In this document: positions 19,348 through 28,231 of the stretch, piece after piece
How the letters are laid out: the number at the start of each line of letters is the position of its first letter
Numbering within the stretch: the first letter of the stretch is position 1
Assembly: GCA_002425225.1 (NCBI GenBank)
Contig: DILV01000030.1
Span: 62,001-126,000 of the forward strand
Direction: 5' to 3'
Length of the DNA stretch: 64,000 bases
Source of the DNA: Thiothrix sp. UBA5583
GTDB lineage: Bacteria; Pseudomonadota; Gammaproteobacteria; Thiotrichales; Thiotrichaceae
Notes under the pieces: model-generated
Seen by the model: the letters and a program-made list of their open reading frames with translations, nothing else
The model's database searches: none
Told to the model about the DNA's origin: nothing
Program-made: the position numbers and the translations under genes

Positions 19348-20960
19348 GCCAACCCACTTACCACCCACTGGATGAACAGCTTGCCAGCCTGATGTACCGG
19401 CTGGCAGGTACGGCTGCGGATACAGCGGGTTTGGGCAAGCTGGTTCGGCATGTCAGTGCCAGTACCCGTGAAGGGATTATTGCTGCACCGCTGGTCGATG
19501 TGCCGGTGGATGTGGCAAGTCTGCTGGCTAGCGGGGTGGTGGGGGAACCGGGTGAATATAAGCCGCTGATTGTGGAAGGTTCCCATGCCTGGCTTTACCG
19601 TTACTGGCTATATGAGCAGCGGCTGGCACAGTGCATCCGGGCAAGGAGGGTGGCAGGAGAGACATCGGCAGAGGTAGCCGACCTGCAACAGATCGCGGTC
19701 GAGATGGCTTTGCGCCAGCGTTTCCTGATCATTTCCGGTGGCCCCGGAACCGGCAAAACCACCACTGTGACTCGTATCCTTGCGCATTTGCTAGAGCAGG
19801 GAATCCGTCCTGAACGTATCTTGCTGGCAGCTCCGACCGGCAAGGCAGCGATGCGGATGCAGGAGTCCATCAGAGATACCAAGCAGCGCTTGGCATTACC
19901 TGCTGAAATAGCTGCAAGTATTCCCGAGCAGGCCAGCACCTTGCACCGTCTGCTGGGTTATATCCCCAACCGGGTGGGTTTCCGGCATACACCAGAAAAT
20001 CCTTTGCCCGCCGATGTGGTGATTGTGGATGAAGCCTCCATGATCGACATTTCGTTGATGACCCACCTGTTTGAGGCGGTAGCACCACAGGCGAAGCTCA
20101 TTTTGCTGGGAGACAAGGATCAGCTTGCTTCGGTGGAAACCGGCTCGATTTTCCGGGATCTGTGTGCTGGTGAGGCATTGGCGGGCAACAAGGTGGTCTT
20201 GCAAAAAAGCCATCGCTTTGCTGCCGAAGATGGTATCGGGCAACTGGCGCAGGCTATCCGTATTGCTGACGAGGAGCGGATGTTGGAAGTGCTGACTTCC
20301 CCTGCTTACCCCGAAGTGGTGCTGGATGATGGTGCTGACGGACTGGATGCTGCACAGCTACGAGCTGGCTGGCAAGCCTACCTACAGGCGGTGCAGGTTG
20401 GGGATCACGCGGCTATCTTTGCTGCGTTCAATACCTTGCGTATCCTGACCCCCTTGCGCAAAGGGCGTTTGGGAGTAGAAACGCTCAATGTATGGGTTGA
20501 TGGCGTAATGCAAAAACACTTGCCTGCGCATGGAGCTGCCAGCAAGCCGTGGTATGTAGGTAGGCCGGTGATGGTGACGCAGAATGATTACCGCCAGAAC
20601 CTGTTCAATGGCGACATCGGCATTGCCTTGCCTGCCAGTAACGGTGAATTGCGCGTCTGGTTTCCGACCGGGGAAGCCGGAAAATTCCGTGCCATCGCCC
20701 CCATTCGCTTGCCTGCGCATGAGACGGCTTGGGCAATGACCATTCATAAAAGCCAGGGTTCGGAATTTAATCATGTATTACTGGTTTTGCCGGAACTGGA
20801 TGATCTACCGCTGCTGGGCAGGGAATTGCTGTATACCGCTGTCACCCGTGCCAAAACGGGCATTCATGTACTAGCCAGCCGGGCTACCTTGCGCCGAGCC
20901 TTACAGCAGGTCACGCCACCTTCTTCACGTTTGCAGGAACGCTTGCAGGCATCAGCCTGA
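19344..20960 (+). CDS. recD: Exodeoxyribonuclease V alpha subunit (RecD)
   Basis: 538 residues from a TTG overlapping the galU stop; [16 protein letters not shown] lines up with RecD N-termini. [17 protein letters not shown] is Walker [15 protein letters not shown] is Walker B, and the C-terminus has the UvrD-like [12 protein letters not shown] and [10 protein letters not shown] motifs. RecD is the 5'-3' helicase of RecBCD. recB and recC are not adjacent; the only neighbours are galU and a convergent methyltransferase gene whose stop overlaps by 9 bp. RecD2-type proteins are usually longer at the N-terminus, so RecBCD-type is preferred. Confidence 0.93.
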   Translation: MSQPTYHPLDEQLASLMYRLAGTAADTAGLGKLVRHVSASTREGIIAAPLVDVPVDVASLLASGVVGEPGEYKPLIVEGSHAWLYRYWLYEQRLAQCIRARRVAGETSAEVADLQQIAVEMALRQRFLIISGGPGTGKTTTVTRILAHLLEQGIRPERILLAAPTGKAAMRMQESIRDTKQRLALPAEIAASIPEQASTLHRLLGYIPNRVGFRHTPENPLPADVVIVDEASMIDISLMTHLFEAVAPQAKLILLGDKDQLASVETGSIFRDLCAGEALAGNKVVLQKSHRFAAEDGIGQLAQAIRIADEERMLEVLTSPAYPEVVLDDGADGLDAAQLRAGWQAYLQAVQVGDHAAIFAAFNTLRILTPLRKGRLGVETLNVWVDGVMQKHLPAHGAASKPWYVGRPVMVTQNDYRQNLFNGDIGIALPASNGELRVWFPTGEAGKFRAIAPIRLPAHETAWAMTIHKSQGSEFNHVLLVLPELDDLPLLGRELLYTAVTRAKTGIHVLASRATLRRALQQVTPPSSRLQERLQASA

Positions 20961-22145
20961 TACCCTTCCCCATACAGCAAATACAGGATCAGACAGGTTT
21001 TTTTCACGGATATGTGGGTCATCTTTGGGGCGCGGCAAGCCTTGGATGGATTCCGTATGCAAATGACTGAAACAGCCGGTACGCAAGAAGTAATCCAGTA
21101 CCAGCCCTTGGCGTTCAAACGGGTGCATTTCCGTCCAGATGTCGACGACTTTGGTGGGAAACCAGCGGTCAGAAAATGTCATGACCACGATGCCACCCAG
21201 ACGGGTAACGCGGGCAATTTCGCGCATCACTGCCAAGGGCTGGGTCAGGTATTCCACCGACACGGTACAGATGACCGCATCAAATTGCCGGTCGGCAAAA
21301 GGCAGTTGCGGCTGCTGGTTCAGATTCTGTACCAGTCTGGTTTGCAGGCGCGGGTTGGCCTCCAGTTCTGCCTGATTCATGCCCAGTCCGGTGACGTGCA
21401 AGTCTGTCAGAGAGGCTGGCAGGTGTGATGTCCAACTACTCATCAGGTCGAGAATTTTCATGCCGGAATACAGTAGGCGAGCGTAGAGGCGGCTGACTTC
21501 CGCCAGGGCGGTTTTGTCCAGATGGTTGACCATGCGTGGATTGCTGTAAAACTGGTTGTCAGCGCGGTTATCCATGCGGATGAAGGGGTAACTGCTGTAA
21601 AAATCGCTGCGCGTACCGGGGTAAGGAACCTGCAAGCCGGAGCCTTTAGCTAACAGCATGTCGGTAATGGTGCTGTGGCTGCCTGTTTGGATGGGTTTTG
21701 CTTCCAGATAATGGGCTGTCAGGGTCAGTGGGTAGCGTGCCAGCGGGTGGTTGAGGTCGCCGGTCAGTTGCCCGGCTGCTTTGCCAATGAGGCGGAAGGG
21801 TGTGAAATTGTTTTTGTGACAGCAGAGGGCTTCGCTGGCAAAGCCTTGCGGGTAAAACCTGCCAATACGGGGTTCAATACTCATTAAACGTTGCCTGCCC
21901 TCAAACAGCCGGTCAGGAAATGTCCTGATGCGGTTTGTATCATGAGGTGAGACCAGTTCTCCGGCAGCAAATGAGGTCGTACAGCTTTTGCCCACATCCA
22001 GTTGGCAGAGGTCAGGCATTATGCGGTCGGGGAGGGTATTCCGCCCGATGTCTACTGAATTGATAAAATAACGGTCATGGTGATGGGCAACTTCACTTTG
22101 CCAACTGAGGGCAAATTCAAAAGAGGCGCATTGGGTTTTTTCCAT
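20952..22145 (-). CDS. FKBP-like domain plus class I SAM-dependent methyltransferase
   Basis: 397 residues from the ATG at 22145; a TTG 36 bases further upstream is possible. In the N-terminal half LTGDLNHPLARYPLTLTAHY resembles the NHPLAGKTL strand of SlyD-type FKBP peptidyl-prolyl isomerases. The C-terminal half has a methyltransferase: MKILDLMSSWTSHLP in place of motif I, FDAVICTVSVEYLTQP (motif IV) and REIARVTRLGGIVVMTFSD (post-motif region). Motif I lacks the usual glycine run, so SAM binding may differ. The substrate is unknown. The FKBP assignment is by short motif only. Confidence 0.65.
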   Translation of the reverse strand: MEKTQCASFEFALSWQSEVAHHHDRYFINSVDIGRNTLPDRIMPDLCQLDVGKSCTTSFAAGELVSPHDTNRIRTFPDRLFEGRQRLMSIEPRIGRFYPQGFASEALCCHKNNFTPFRLIGKAAGQLTGDLNHPLARYPLTLTAHYLEAKPIQTGSHSTITDMLLAKGSGLQVPYPGTRSDFYSSYPFIRMDNRADNQFYSNPRMVNHLDKTALAEVSRLYARLLYSGMKILDLMSSWTSHLPASLTDLHVTGLGMNQAELEANPRLQTRLVQNLNQQPQLPFADRQFDAVICTVSVEYLTQPLAVMREIARVTRLGGIVVMTFSDRWFPTKVVDIWTEMHPFERQGLVLDYFLRTGCFSHLHTESIQGLPRPKDDPHIREKNLSDPVFAVWGRVSG

Positions 22146-22197
22146 GCGGCGCGACCCTGTTGATGATGGTGGTATCACCAAACTTACCGGTTCCGCA

Positions 22198-22223
22198 GGA
22201 TGTCGGCGAATAACCCGACATCC
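22198..22223 (-). terminator. Stem-loop after the large lipoprotein gene
   Basis: GGATGTCGG (22198-22206) pairs perfectly with CCGACATCC (22215-22223) across an 8-nt loop. It sits 28 bp past the lipoprotein stop and in front of the methyltransferase start. No T-run follows, so it may be a weak terminator or an mRNA-stabilising hairpin. Confidence 0.4.
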
Positions 22224-22250
22224 ATCATAGAAATCAGGCGGATGGCAGGA

Positions 22251-24665
22251 TCAGCAACCGTTCCACCAGCATTTGCCCTGCGCTTCCTGGAATTTCAGGG
22301 ATGCGTCGTATTTGGGGGCGCTGGTGCGGGGTTGCAACAGACGTTCCTTGATGCCGAACATGCCGTATTTGTGGAATGACTGTGGTTGAGTGTACAGCAT
22401 GAACTGTGCTCCACCTGCTGTTTTCCAGTTGTTCAGCATGGTTGTATAGCGTTCAGCCATGCGTGGGTCACGGTTGGCAGCTTCAAACAGGTTGCGCAGG
22501 TTGGTTTTGCGGGTGTCGTCAATGGTCGAGTCTGCCCACTGGATAATCAGGTGCTGTCCACCCTCATACACAAACAACTGCTTTCCGTAAGTGTTGGCAA
22601 CGGTTTTTTGTTGTGTCATTTGGGTTTGCAGAGCAGCTATGCCATACGGTGATTTGGTATTGTCAATAATGTTGAAAACATCATCAATGGATGTTGCCTC
22701 CGTCAGTACCAGCGGGACACTGGTTGTGTCCTGACAGGTGGAATGGCTGCTACGGTTCCAGCAACCATAAAAATAGGCACCCATCGCCAGTCCATCAATA
22801 TAGCCAAGTGAACCATCATTTTTGTCTTTCAGGTATTTCAGCATACCGTTTGATAAGTCCTTGTTGGCCTGATAAGTGCCAAGGATATTAACCAGTCGGG
22901 TACGCCCGCCAAAGGCTGTTTCCCATAGCCGGAAAATTTCCACGGAACGTTTGGCAGTGTAGTACGCCCCATCCCAGAAGGGATTGGCAGAAGGTGTATA
23001 CAAGCCTTTGCCTTTTTCACGGGCATACAAAGCCCCCCAAAACGAATCATTCCAGGTTTCATTGCTGTATTCGACATGGGCTTTCAAACCTGATTTGAGG
23101 TTATCACGCACATAGTTGGCATAATTGGTTACATAATCATCGGTGGCATTGTGAGGGATGGTGAACCAGGGATGGGCATTTAACTGGTTGGCAAGTGCAA
23201 CGGCAACTTCCAGTGGTGCGCCACGTGCATAACGGTCTAGCAATGGGATACGGGCTGAGCCTCCCCATGTTGCTGTATCCAGTTTCGCCCGCTGATCCCA
23301 TGTGAAATCCTGCAACAGGCAGTTGGTGTAGTCAGCGCCTGTTTTGCCATTGCAGGCAGACTTGCTGGGGCTTGCTTCCATCAGGTTCATCATGCGAATT
23401 ACCCGGAAATCCTTCATGAAATTCAGGTAATCAGGGTTGAAGACGATGGCGTTGTTGTTGCGGCTGGAACCCATCAGGGATGCCTCAAAACTTTTGTAGG
23501 TTCCGGGGCAGTCAGCAGAGCCTGATACGCGCACAAACGGGTTTCCCTCACAAATGCCTCCGGGCATGATGACGCGGATGTTGCGGATGGGATTGGCTGG
23601 GTTGTTGGCAGAGATTGACAAATCCATGCGACTGACTTTGACGGCGGAGCCGCTGAACTGGATATTGATGGTGTCCTTTTTGTTGGCTGTATCTCTTGAA
23701 ACCAGTTGGGCATAGTTGCCATACGTGATTGTACCTTCCCCCTCGTACAACACGGTGTATATACCTGCGGGAACAGTCTCTGCTGTGGCATTGTTCAACA
23801 GGATGGTTCTGATGGTGCAAGTAGTGCCGGGTGCAGAGGTTGGCCAGCCATTGCTGTCAAAACTGATTTGTGAATTGTCCGTGCATGACGACAGTTCGCG
23901 GAAGGGGCGAGCAACTCTGAAAATATCCGCAAAAGGTACTGCTTGTACAACCTCATCCTGCTCCGCCTGCGGTGCTTCGGTATTGATACCTAGCGAAGAG
24001 CTAAACAGCGGTTTGAGCGTAATACCGGAAGCAGAAAGCTGCTGTGCCAGACTGCTTTGGAACTGGTCGGTCGAGCTTGTGAATGAGAGGGTTAGGGTGT
24101 CAGTCAGTGGTAACAACTGGATACCATCGCTGCTGTTGCGACCATCGTCCAGGGTTAACAACAAGGCTTCCAGATTTTTTTTCACGTTGTATTGGCAGGC
24201 GGCAGGGTCAGCCGACGAGGTGCAAAAACCGGCAGCAATATCCGCCTGTGTAATGGTGGTTTTGGCAGGAATGCTGACTTGGGTGTTGCCGATGAACAAG
24301 GTGATGTTTTCACCGGATGTATAAGAAATGTCACCGTTGGCTGCTGTCTCTCTCATGCTAATGGTTGGTGTGGAGTAATCCAGCCCGGCAAGTGAAACCT
24401 GGACATTGTTGTTGGTAGGGTCAAGAAACACCACGCGGCCTGCGGTGATAGAGCCACCATTACCACCACCGCCGGTATCGCCGCCGCCACCTCCACCACC
24501 GCCGCCTCCACAAGCAGTCAGGGCAATCAAACCGGCAGCCACGACCCCATATTTCAGGTAAGCTGTTTTCAGGATAAGACCGTTATTGGTGGAAAGCCAT
24601 GTCAAAAGTCTGAGCACGACTGAAATTCCTGATGGACAAAATGATGTCTGCATGATGCGCTCCAT
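22251..24665 (-). CDS. Large poly-Gly lipoprotein, putative polysaccharide-binding/hydrolase-like
   Basis: 804 residues. A hydrophobic stretch ends in LIALTAC at Cys52, a lipobox, followed immediately by ten glycines and a second Gly cluster, a flexible tether. With the ATG at codon 1 or 5 the n-region is unusually long; no better start is seen. The middle has a beta-rich domain leading to NIRVIMPGGICEGNPF. The C-terminal half (ATWGG, WFTIPHNATDDYV, HVEYSNETWND) resembles uncharacterised proteins annotated as cellulose-binding and looks like a (beta/alpha)8 glycosidase fold, with Glu of SNETWN as a possible catalytic acid. Activity is not shown. Confidence 0.65.
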   Translation of the reverse strand: MERIMQTSFCPSGISVVLRLLTWLSTNNGLILKTAYLKYGVVAAGLIALTACGGGGGGGGGGDTGGGGNGGSITAGRVVFLDPTNNNVQVSLAGLDYSTPTISMRETAANGDISYTSGENITLFIGNTQVSIPAKTTITQADIAAGFCTSSADPAACQYNVKKNLEALLLTLDDGRNSSDGIQLLPLTDTLTLSFTSSTDQFQSSLAQQLSASGITLKPLFSSSLGINTEAPQAEQDEVVQAVPFADIFRVARPFRELSSCTDNSQISFDSNGWPTSAPGTTCTIRTILLNNATAETVPAGIYTVLYEGEGTITYGNYAQLVSRDTANKKDTINIQFSGSAVKVSRMDLSISANNPANPIRNIRVIMPGGICEGNPFVRVSGSADCPGTYKSFEASLMGSSRNNNAIVFNPDYLNFMKDFRVIRMMNLMEASPSKSACNGKTGADYTNCLLQDFTWDQRAKLDTATWGGSARIPLLDRYARGAPLEVAVALANQLNAHPWFTIPHNATDDYVTNYANYVRDNLKSGLKAHVEYSNETWNDSFWGALYAREKGKGLYTPSANPFWDGAYYTAKRSVEIFRLWETAFGGRTRLVNILGTYQANKDLSNGMLKYLKDKNDGSLGYIDGLAMGAYFYGCWNRSSHSTCQDTTSVPLVLTEATSIDDVFNIIDNTKSPYGIAALQTQMTQQKTVANTYGKQLFVYEGGQHLIIQWADSTIDDTRKTNLRNLFEAANRDPRMAERYTTMLNNWKTAGGAQFMLYTQPQSFHKYGMFGIKERLLQPRTSAPKYDASLKFQEAQGKCWWNGC

Positions 24666-24718
24666 GACTGAGAGAAGGATGGCTTGTTAATGACTAATAA
24701 TTTGGACAAGGAGTATCC

Positions 24719-25138
24719 ATGAAAATTCCGTTTATGACTATTGCGATTGCCATTTTATTATCCGCCTGTAATTCAGTTAAGAGTAGTGCGACAAACGAAT
24801 TAACCAGCACATTTGCCAGTAGCGAACCCAAGCCGGTAGTCATAAGTAACCAGCGCAATCTTCGCGCTGCTGTTTATGTCGCAGGGGAAAGCGCAATGGT
24901 TCGAGTCGGTGAACAGTCTGAGCAGATTCTGACCGGGATCAACCCGATGTTATATCAAGACTACAGCAGTGTTTTTTTCAGGACGCATGACCTTGACCGT
25001 GACGGGTTGAGTGAAGTTGCGGTATTGGCAAGCACCAGTTTCGGTGGGGTGAATCTGTGCTACGACGTGTTTCACTACCATCTGACCAGCGGCAAATTTA
25101 CTCGCAGGCTGGAAAACTTTTACTGCACGGGGCGCTGA
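24719..25138 (+). CDS. Small lipoprotein of unknown function
   Basis: 139 residues. The signal peptide MKIPFMTIAIAILLSAC ends in the lipobox LSAC, with lipidation expected on Cys17. A central DLDRDGLSEVAVL resembles the calcium-binding loop of FG-GAP/VCBS-like or XAC2610-type proteins. CYDVFHYH and NFYCTG near the end carry two cysteines that could form a disulfide. AAGGAG precedes the ATG. It is divergent from the large lipoprotein gene, with 53 bp between the starts. Confidence 0.65.
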   Translation: MKIPFMTIAIAILLSACNSVKSSATNELTSTFASSEPKPVVISNQRNLRAAVYVAGESAMVRVGEQSEQILTGINPMLYQDYSSVFFRTHDLDRDGLSEVAVLASTSFGGVNLCYDVFHYHLTSGKFTRRLENFYCTGR

Positions 25139-25165
25139 ACGGTTGTGGCTTGCTTAAAATATGAT

Positions 25166-25185
25166 CGAATTTTTCATCAAATTCG
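25166..25185. promoter_or_regulatory. Perfect 7-bp inverted repeat upstream of the HhH/H1-like gene
   Basis: CGAATTT (25166-25172) and AAATTCG (25179-25185) are perfect complements with a 6-nt spacer. It may be an operator or part of the leader fold of the next gene, or a weak terminator for the small lipoprotein gene ending at 25138. Confidence 0.35.
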
Positions 25186-25204
25186 TAAGGTTGCAATGTT
25201 ACGA

Positions 25205-25236
25205 TTTTGTTAAATCATGAAGATCATTTAACAAAA
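25205..25236. promoter_or_regulatory. 14-bp inverted repeat next to the ribosome binding site
   Basis: TTTTGTTAAATCAT (25205-25218) and ATCATTTAACAAAA (25223-25236) pair at 13 of 14 positions around the 4-nt loop GAAG. The AAGGAG Shine-Dalgarno begins 5 bases later. As DNA it could be an operator for a dimeric regulator. As RNA it would form a hairpin directly before the ribosome binding site of the HhH protein gene. Confidence 0.5.
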
Positions 25237-25254
25237 ACAGAAGGAGTCCTTTTG

Positions 25255-25815
25255 ATGGAACACAATCTTGCTGATGTGAAATATGTTGGCCCTACCACCC
25301 TCACCAAACTGGCTGATGCAGGTATTACCACTGTCGAGCAACTTGCAGCACTGTCAGCAGAAGAGCTGGCGGCTGTACCGGGTATCGGGGCGAAAAATGC
25401 CCCAGCTATGCTTGCTAGTGCGCAGGAACTGCTGAATCCGCAGCCAGAACAGGCTGAAGCTGTTGCCAGCGTTGCTTCCGAACAGGAAATGGACGTTGTG
25501 GTGGAAGCTGCTGCCGAAGCTGCCGTTGAGAATGAAGCGGTGCAAGACGCAGCAGATGACCAGCTTGCTGTTGACGCTGCGGTTGTGGTTGCTGAGGAAG
25601 TCGCTGATACGGAAGCAGATGACGAGGGCAAGTCTGACAAGAAGCAGAAAAAAGCGAAAAAGCAAGCCAAAAAGGCTGAGAAAAAAGCGCTCAAGAAAGC
25701 CCGCAAGCAGGAAAAAGAAGCCAAGAAAGCTGCCCGCAAAATTGAGAAAAAGGCTAAAAAAGCTGCCAAGAAAGCCGCAAAAAAGGCTAAAAAGAAAAAA
25801 GACAAGCAGGATTGA
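25255..25815 (+). CDS. Helix-hairpin-helix protein with histone-H1-like Lys/Ala tail
   Basis: 186 residues from the ATG at 25255, chosen because AAGGAG sits 8 bases before it; the frame is open further upstream. Residues 5-60 hold two helix-hairpin-helix motifs (VKYVGPTTLTKLADAGI and LAAVPGIGAKNAPAML), a fold that binds DNA non-specifically. Residues 62-126 are Ala/Glu/Asp-rich and acidic. Residues 127-186 are almost only Lys and Ala with some Arg/Glu, like histone H1 or bacterial H1-like proteins. A nucleoid-associated or DNA-compacting role is inferred. The tail is encoded by AAG/AAA/GCC-rich repeats and may vary in length. Confidence 0.75.
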   Translation: MEHNLADVKYVGPTTLTKLADAGITTVEQLAALSAEELAAVPGIGAKNAPAMLASAQELLNPQPEQAEAVASVASEQEMDVVVEAAAEAAVENEAVQDAADDQLAVDAAVVVAEEVADTEADDEGKSDKKQKKAKKQAKKAEKKALKKARKQEKEAKKAARKIEKKAKKAAKKAAKKAKKKKDKQD

Positions 25816-25976
25816 TATTAGCCTGCGGAGGTGGTCGGGTTGTTTGCTGCTGGGTGGGGAGGCGTGCATTCCTCATCCCTGACACAATTTCTTAACGTAT
25901 CTGCCACAGAATATTCAAATTTGCGCGTTAGGCTGGTACACCATGAGTTTTCCCGGCATCAGCAAAGGATCCCCTG

Positions 25977-28223
25977 ATGAGCAAGCAGCGCAGCAGCACT
26001 TCCACTACCGACCCCGGTGATTTCGGGCACAACGATTCCTGCAACCCGACATTTGCCGAAGTGCTGGCCAGCCGCATGGATCGGCGTACCCTGTTCAAGG
26101 GTGGTTTCTACCTGATGGTGGCTTCCGTTTTCGGCAGTGCTTTGGCAGGGTGTGGGGAAAACAAACAGCCCAGCAAAGCAGCGCTTGCCCCGGCAGCCAA
26201 AACCCCGCCCCCCGTGCCTGCCAGCGGTCTTGCCCTCAGTTTCAAGCCGGTTGCCAAAAGCGTGGCTGATGTACTGAGCGTCCCGGAAGGCTATACCGCT
26301 ACCGTATTGCTGGCGACGGGCGACCCGCTCAAGGCGGGGGTTTCTGCTTATAAAAATGACGGTACGGATAACGATTTCGAGGTGCGGGCAGGCGACCACC
26401 ACGATGGCATGTTCTATTTCGGCCTGAATGCAGCAGGCACTGGTTGGGATGCCAGCAATGCCCAGCGCGGCCTGTTGTGTCTGAATCATGAAGTGGCGGA
26501 AGACCTCGGTTTCATGCACCCGGCAGGTGCGACCGATCTGGGAACTGGCAACGTCAATGCGCGTCCTGTTCTCGAAATCGACAAGGAAGTGGCGGCACAC
26601 GGCGTTTCCATCGTGGAAATTGCCCGCTCTGGCAACGGTTATCAAACCAGCCTGACCAACCCGCTCAACCGCCGCATTACGGCTGCGACCGTGATGGAAC
26701 TCAGTGGCGTTGCGGCAGGCAGCGAGTTGATGAAAACCGCCTTTTCCAAAGACGGCTTGCAAACCCGTGGCACGCTCAACAACTGCTCCAATGGCTATAC
26801 CCCGTGGGGCACTTACCTGACTTGCGAGGAAAACTGGGCGGAATACTTCCATCGGCGTGAAGCAGACAGTGCCCGCACCCCGCAAGAGTTGGTGGCATTC
26901 AAACGTTATGGCATGAAGGGCGACACCTCCGGGCGTTACAACTGGTCACGTCCCGGTGCAAGCGATAGCACCGACTTGTACCGCCGCTGGAATGCCGGGA
27001 TAACAGGCGCAACCGCTACCGACGATTTTCGCAACGTTGCCAATACGTTTGGTTGGGTGGTGGAAATCGACCCGTTCAACCCGCAAGCCACCCCGAAAAA
27101 GCGTACCGCATTAGGGCGTTTTGCCCACGAAGGTTGTGTTCCGGCCAAAGCCGAGGCAGGCAAGCCGCTGGTGTTCTACATGGGCGATGATTCGCGCAAC
27201 GAATACATTTACAAATTCGTCACGGATGCCAAGTGGGATGCCGCCGATGCCAATGGTGGGCTGGCAGCCGGTGACAAATACCTGAATGCAGGCAAGTTGT
27301 ATGCTGCCCGTTTCAATGCGGATGGTTCGGGTGAATGGTTGCCGTTGACGCTGGACAATACCGCCGTTGCTCAATACGACAAATACGCTTTCGCCGATAC
27401 CGCTGATGTTGCCATCCATACCCGGTTGGCGGCTGATGCAGTGGGAGCCACTAAAATGGATCGCCCGGAATGGGCAGCGGTCAACCCGTTAAATGGCGAG
27501 GTTTACATCACCCTGACCAATAACGTTTCCGAAAAAAACGGGCGCGGGGTAGCCATGCCGCTGGATGCTGCCAACCAGCGTTATTACGTGGATGAAAAAG
27601 ACGGCAAGCGCGTGGCAGGTAATGTCAACGGGCATATCATCCGCTGGCGCGAAGCGGGTGATGACCACGCTGCTACCCGCTTTCAGTGGGATGTGTACCT
27701 GTTCGGTGCGCCTGCTGAGGCAGGGGCTGACATCAACCTGTCGGGCTTGACCGCTGACAACGACTTTTCCGGGCCAGATGGCTTGTGGTTCAGCCAGTCC
27801 ACCCCCGGCTTGCTGTGGGTACAAACCGACGATGCCTATTACACCGACGTGACCAATTGCATGATGCTGGCGGCAATTCCCGGTGTCGTCGGCGATGGTA
27901 ACACGGTGCAGGTGGTTAACAAGGCCGTTCCAACCCATGACAACGCGGATCAGGCGATTGGTTGCCCCGTCGGCTCAAAGCCGCAAGCAACCGCCTTGCG
28001 CCGCTTCCTTGTTGGCCCCAAGGATTGCGAAATTACCGGCATCACCGAAACCCCGGATGGCAAGGCCCTGCTTGTCAACATCCAGCACCCCGGCGAACGC
28101 AGCAGCGAAAGCTGGGCAAGTGACGGCAACATCACCAGCCACTGGCCGGATGGCGGCAATGCCCGCCCGCGCTCGGCAACAGTGGTGATTACCCGTAATG
28201 ATGGCGGCAAGGTAGGGGTGTAA
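25977..28223 (+). CDS. phoX: PhoX family alkaline phosphatase (DUF839)
   Basis: 748 residues. The N-terminus carries a Tat-like MDRRTLFKGG after a ~33-residue n-region, followed by a hydrophobic segment and LAGC, so the protein may be a Tat-exported lipoprotein. The body has the PhoX blocks DFEVRAGDHHDGM, RGLLCLNHE, TYLTCEENWAEYF, RFAHEGC, MGDDSRNEYIYKF and KDCEITGITETPDG, which bind Ca2+ and Fe3+ in known PhoX. It should release phosphate from organic esters outside the cytoplasm. I saw no convincing Pho box in the 160 bp upstream. Confidence 0.9.
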   Translation: MSKQRSSTSTTDPGDFGHNDSCNPTFAEVLASRMDRRTLFKGGFYLMVASVFGSALAGCGENKQPSKAALAPAAKTPPPVPASGLALSFKPVAKSVADVLSVPEGYTATVLLATGDPLKAGVSAYKNDGTDNDFEVRAGDHHDGMFYFGLNAAGTGWDASNAQRGLLCLNHEVAEDLGFMHPAGATDLGTGNVNARPVLEIDKEVAAHGVSIVEIARSGNGYQTSLTNPLNRRITAATVMELSGVAAGSELMKTAFSKDGLQTRGTLNNCSNGYTPWGTYLTCEENWAEYFHRREADSARTPQELVAFKRYGMKGDTSGRYNWSRPGASDSTDLYRRWNAGITGATATDDFRNVANTFGWVVEIDPFNPQATPKKRTALGRFAHEGCVPAKAEAGKPLVFYMGDDSRNEYIYKFVTDAKWDAADANGGLAAGDKYLNAGKLYAARFNADGSGEWLPLTLDNTAVAQYDKYAFADTADVAIHTRLAADAVGATKMDRPEWAAVNPLNGEVYITLTNNVSEKNGRGVAMPLDAANQRYYVDEKDGKRVAGNVNGHIIRWREAGDDHAATRFQWDVYLFGAPAEAGADINLSGLTADNDFSGPDGLWFSQSTPGLLWVQTDDAYYTDVTNCMMLAAIPGVVGDGNTVQVVNKAVPTHDNADQAIGCPVGSKPQATALRRFLVGPKDCEITGITETPDGKALLVNIQHPGERSSESWASDGNITSHWPDGGNARPRSATVVITRNDGGKVGV

Positions 28224-28231
28224 ACGCATCC

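Noticed and set aside
25816-25976. Possible Pho box before phoX (CTGACACAATTTCTTAACG)
   Set aside because: Only the first half resembles the CTGTCAT consensus; the second half does not, so phosphate control is not supported by sequence.
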